Made by a program: the position numbers and the translations under genes. Below the pieces are notes generated by a model, which had not been told where the DNA came from, searched no databases, and saw only the letters and a list, made by a program, of their open reading frames with translations. DNA of 64,000 nucleotides. Origin: Marinobacter mobilis. Its GTDB lineage: Bacteria > Pseudomonadota > Gammaproteobacteria > Pseudomonadales > Oleiphilaceae. The stretch covers positions 372,001-436,000 of the forward strand of contig NZ_FNNE01000001.1 in NCBI RefSeq assembly GCF_900106945.1, given 5' to 3'. Shown piece after piece: positions 62,550-64,000 of the stretch (the first letter of the stretch is position 1; each line of letters begins with the position of its first letter).

Positions 62550-64000
62550 ATGATTGATTCTGCAACGCTTCCTTCCCGAAATCACGTCACCGGACCGGCC
62601 TTGGCCGGCCTGCGTCAGAAGCTGTCCGACCGCGGGCCCTTTGCCGCACTGCTGGTGGCCGGCTGTGCCGTCTTGTCGCTGCTGGTGCTGGCACCGTTGT
62701 ATACCCTCTTGTCGAAGAGTGTGGAGAACCGGGCCGGGGAGTTTGTCGGTCTAGAGAACTTCGCCCGTTACCTCAGCTCGGGCGGTATCGAATCGGCCTT
62801 CCTGAACTCCCTGTGGGTGGCTGGGCTGAGCACGGTGATTGTGGTTGGCCTGGCGTTCATGGCCGCGTGGGCGCTCACGCGCACCCGGCTGCCGCTGACC
62901 GGCTGGGTTCGTGGGGTGTTGGTGTTGCCGATTCTGGCACCGTCACTGCTGCCAGCCATTAGCCTGGTGTACCTGTTCGGCAATCAGGGGGTATTGAAGG
63001 GCTGGCTGTTCGGGGCCGAGATTTACGGGCCGATCGGGATTGTCATGGGGTCCTGCTTCTGGACCTTTCCCCATGCCCTGATGATTCTACTGACCGCGAT
63101 GGACAACGCCGACGGTCGCCATTACGAGGCCGCCTCTGCGCTCAAGGCCAGCGCCTGGCGCACCTTCTGGACAGTCACGGTACCCGGTGCCCGCTACGGT
63201 CTGGTGAGTGCGGCATTTGTCGTGTTTACCCTGGTGATCACTGACTTTGGTGTGCCCAAAGTGATCGGCGGGCAGTTCGATGTGCTGGCCACCGACATCT
63301 ACAAGCAGGTGATTGGCCAGCAGCGTTTTGAGATGGGGGCGGTGGTCAGTGTCCTGCTGTTGCTGCCGGCGATGCTGGCCTTCTTTGCCGATCGCTATGT
63401 ACAACGTAAACAGTCGGCCAGCTTTACCGCCCGGTCTGTCCCTTACAAGGCCCGGGCTGACCGTAAACGGGATGTCCTGGGTGCGCTGGTGCTGACCCCG
63501 ACCGTGGTGTTCATCCTTGCCATCATCGCAATGGCCGTGTACGCCTCGTTCGTGACCTTCTGGCCCTATAACCTCGACCTCAGCCTGAACAATTACCAGT
63601 TCGGTCGTATGGACGGTGGTGGCTGGGGCGCTTACTTCAACAGTTTGCAGCTGGCGCTGGGCACCATGGTGCTGGGTACGGTCCTGGTGTTCTTCAATGC
63701 CTGGCTGATGGAGCGCACGCCCCAACCGAAAATCCTGACCGGGGTGTTTCAGTTTCTTTCCCTGCTGCCGCTGGCGGTACCGGGACTGGTCTTGGGGTTG
63801 TCCTACATCTTCTTCTTCAACCATCCGGACAATCTGCTTAATGGTATTTACGGTACGCTGCTGATCCTGATTCTCTGCACGGTGAGCCATTTCTACGCGG
63901 TGTCACACCTGACCGCGGTGACCGCCCTGAAACAGCTGGACAAGGAATTTGAGGCGGTGGGGGAATCCCTCAAGGCTTCCCGTTGGCGGGTGCTGTTCAC
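62550..64000 (+). CDS. Fused 2-aminoethylphosphonate ABC transporter permease (3' end outside the window)
   Basis: The frame is open from ATG at 62550 to the window end, 483 codons. Two BPD-type permease halves are fused: the first EAA loop is DGRHYEAASALKASAWRTFWTVTVPGARYG (in parts) and the second begins at LDKEFEAVGESLKASRWRVLF, cut by the edge. Such fused permeases (PhnU2 type) go with PhnS/PhnT for AEP uptake. It follows phnT by 42 bases. Confidence 0.9.
   Translation, partial: MIDSATLPSRNHVTGPALAGLRQKLSDRGPFAALLVAGCAVLSLLVLAPLYTLLSKSVENRAGEFVGLENFARYLSSGGIESAFLNSLWVAGLSTVIVVGLAFMAAWALTRTRLPLTGWVRGVLVLPILAPSLLPAISLVYLFGNQGVLKGWLFGAEIYGPIGIVMGSCFWTFPHALMILLTAMDNADGRHYEAASALKASAWRTFWTVTVPGARYGLVSAAFVVFTLVITDFGVPKVIGGQFDVLATDIYKQVIGQQRFEMGAVVSVLLLLPAMLAFFADRYVQRKQSASFTARSVPYKARADRKRDVLGALVLTPTVVFILAIIAMAVYASFVTFWPYNLDLSLNNYQFGRMDGGGWGAYFNSLQLALGTMVLGTVLVFFNAWLMERTPQPKILTGVFQFLSLLPLAVPGLVLGLSYIFFFNHPDNLLNGIYGTLLILILCTVSHFYAVSHLTAVTALKQLDKEFEAVGESLKASRWRVLF

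Overview
The window looks like a chromosomal segment of a marine gammaproteobacterium of the Marinobacter type. This is inferred from the gene families and their order (hisBHAF, gpmI-envC-ctpA-yibQ, sufBCDSATE, fabA-fabB-acp, flgP-flgT, CYP153 alkane hydroxylase, 2-aminoethylphosphonate use) and from the moderately high GC. No database search was possible. I saw no rRNA, tRNA, CRISPR array, intact insertion sequence or prophage.

Layout. 1-5.6 kb: the end of an AsmA-type gene, a START-like protein and hisB-hisH-hisA-hisF. 5.6-13.2 kb: an accessory island with a LuxR-type regulator, a minus-strand block (secreted protein, FAD oxygenase, PduX-like threonine kinase, CobD-like PLP enzyme), a TetR regulator and an SDR. 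Two promoters at its ends share a TetR-type operator, and a lux-box-like dyad lies before the block. This is the best candidate for an undescribed system. 13.2-25.6 kb: housekeeping genes for cell-wall hydrolase activation, glycolysis, SecB, tRNA modification, thiolase, pteridine reductase, CCA addition and a TraF-like outer-membrane protein. 25.9-27.7 kb: flgP-flgT. 27.7-34.3 kb: a complete suf operon behind a promoter with an IscR-like site. 34.4-41.2 kb: trhP, an acp-fabB-fabA operon beside a small AraC-type regulator, and nnrS/sirB2 around an NsrR-like palindrome.

41.2-44.8 kb: a nitrate transporter and a PP2C/kinase fusion behind a sigma-54 promoter and a structured leader. 44.8-47.4 kb: a voltage-gated cation channel with an acidic filter, an EVE protein, a hemerythrin and a small membrane protein. 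47.7-51.1 kb: an alkane-oxidation locus (AraC regulator, ferredoxin, CYP153, MAPEG protein) with a 21-bp-spaced direct repeat at its promoter. 51.4-55.7 kb: symporter plus universal stress protein, an AEC transporter, and cadR with a CDF metal exporter behind a MerR-type promoter. 55.8-64.0 kb: 2-aminoethylphosphonate use (GntR regulator, FAD oxidoreductase, phnW, phnX, phnS, phnT, start of a fused permease), with paired Pho boxes and GntR operators before both transcription units.

Many control regions can be read directly: TetR, lux-like, IscR, NsrR, AraC (two), sigma-54/NtrC, MerR, PhoB and GntR sites all sit at sensible positions. These site calls are motif readings by eye and have not been tested.
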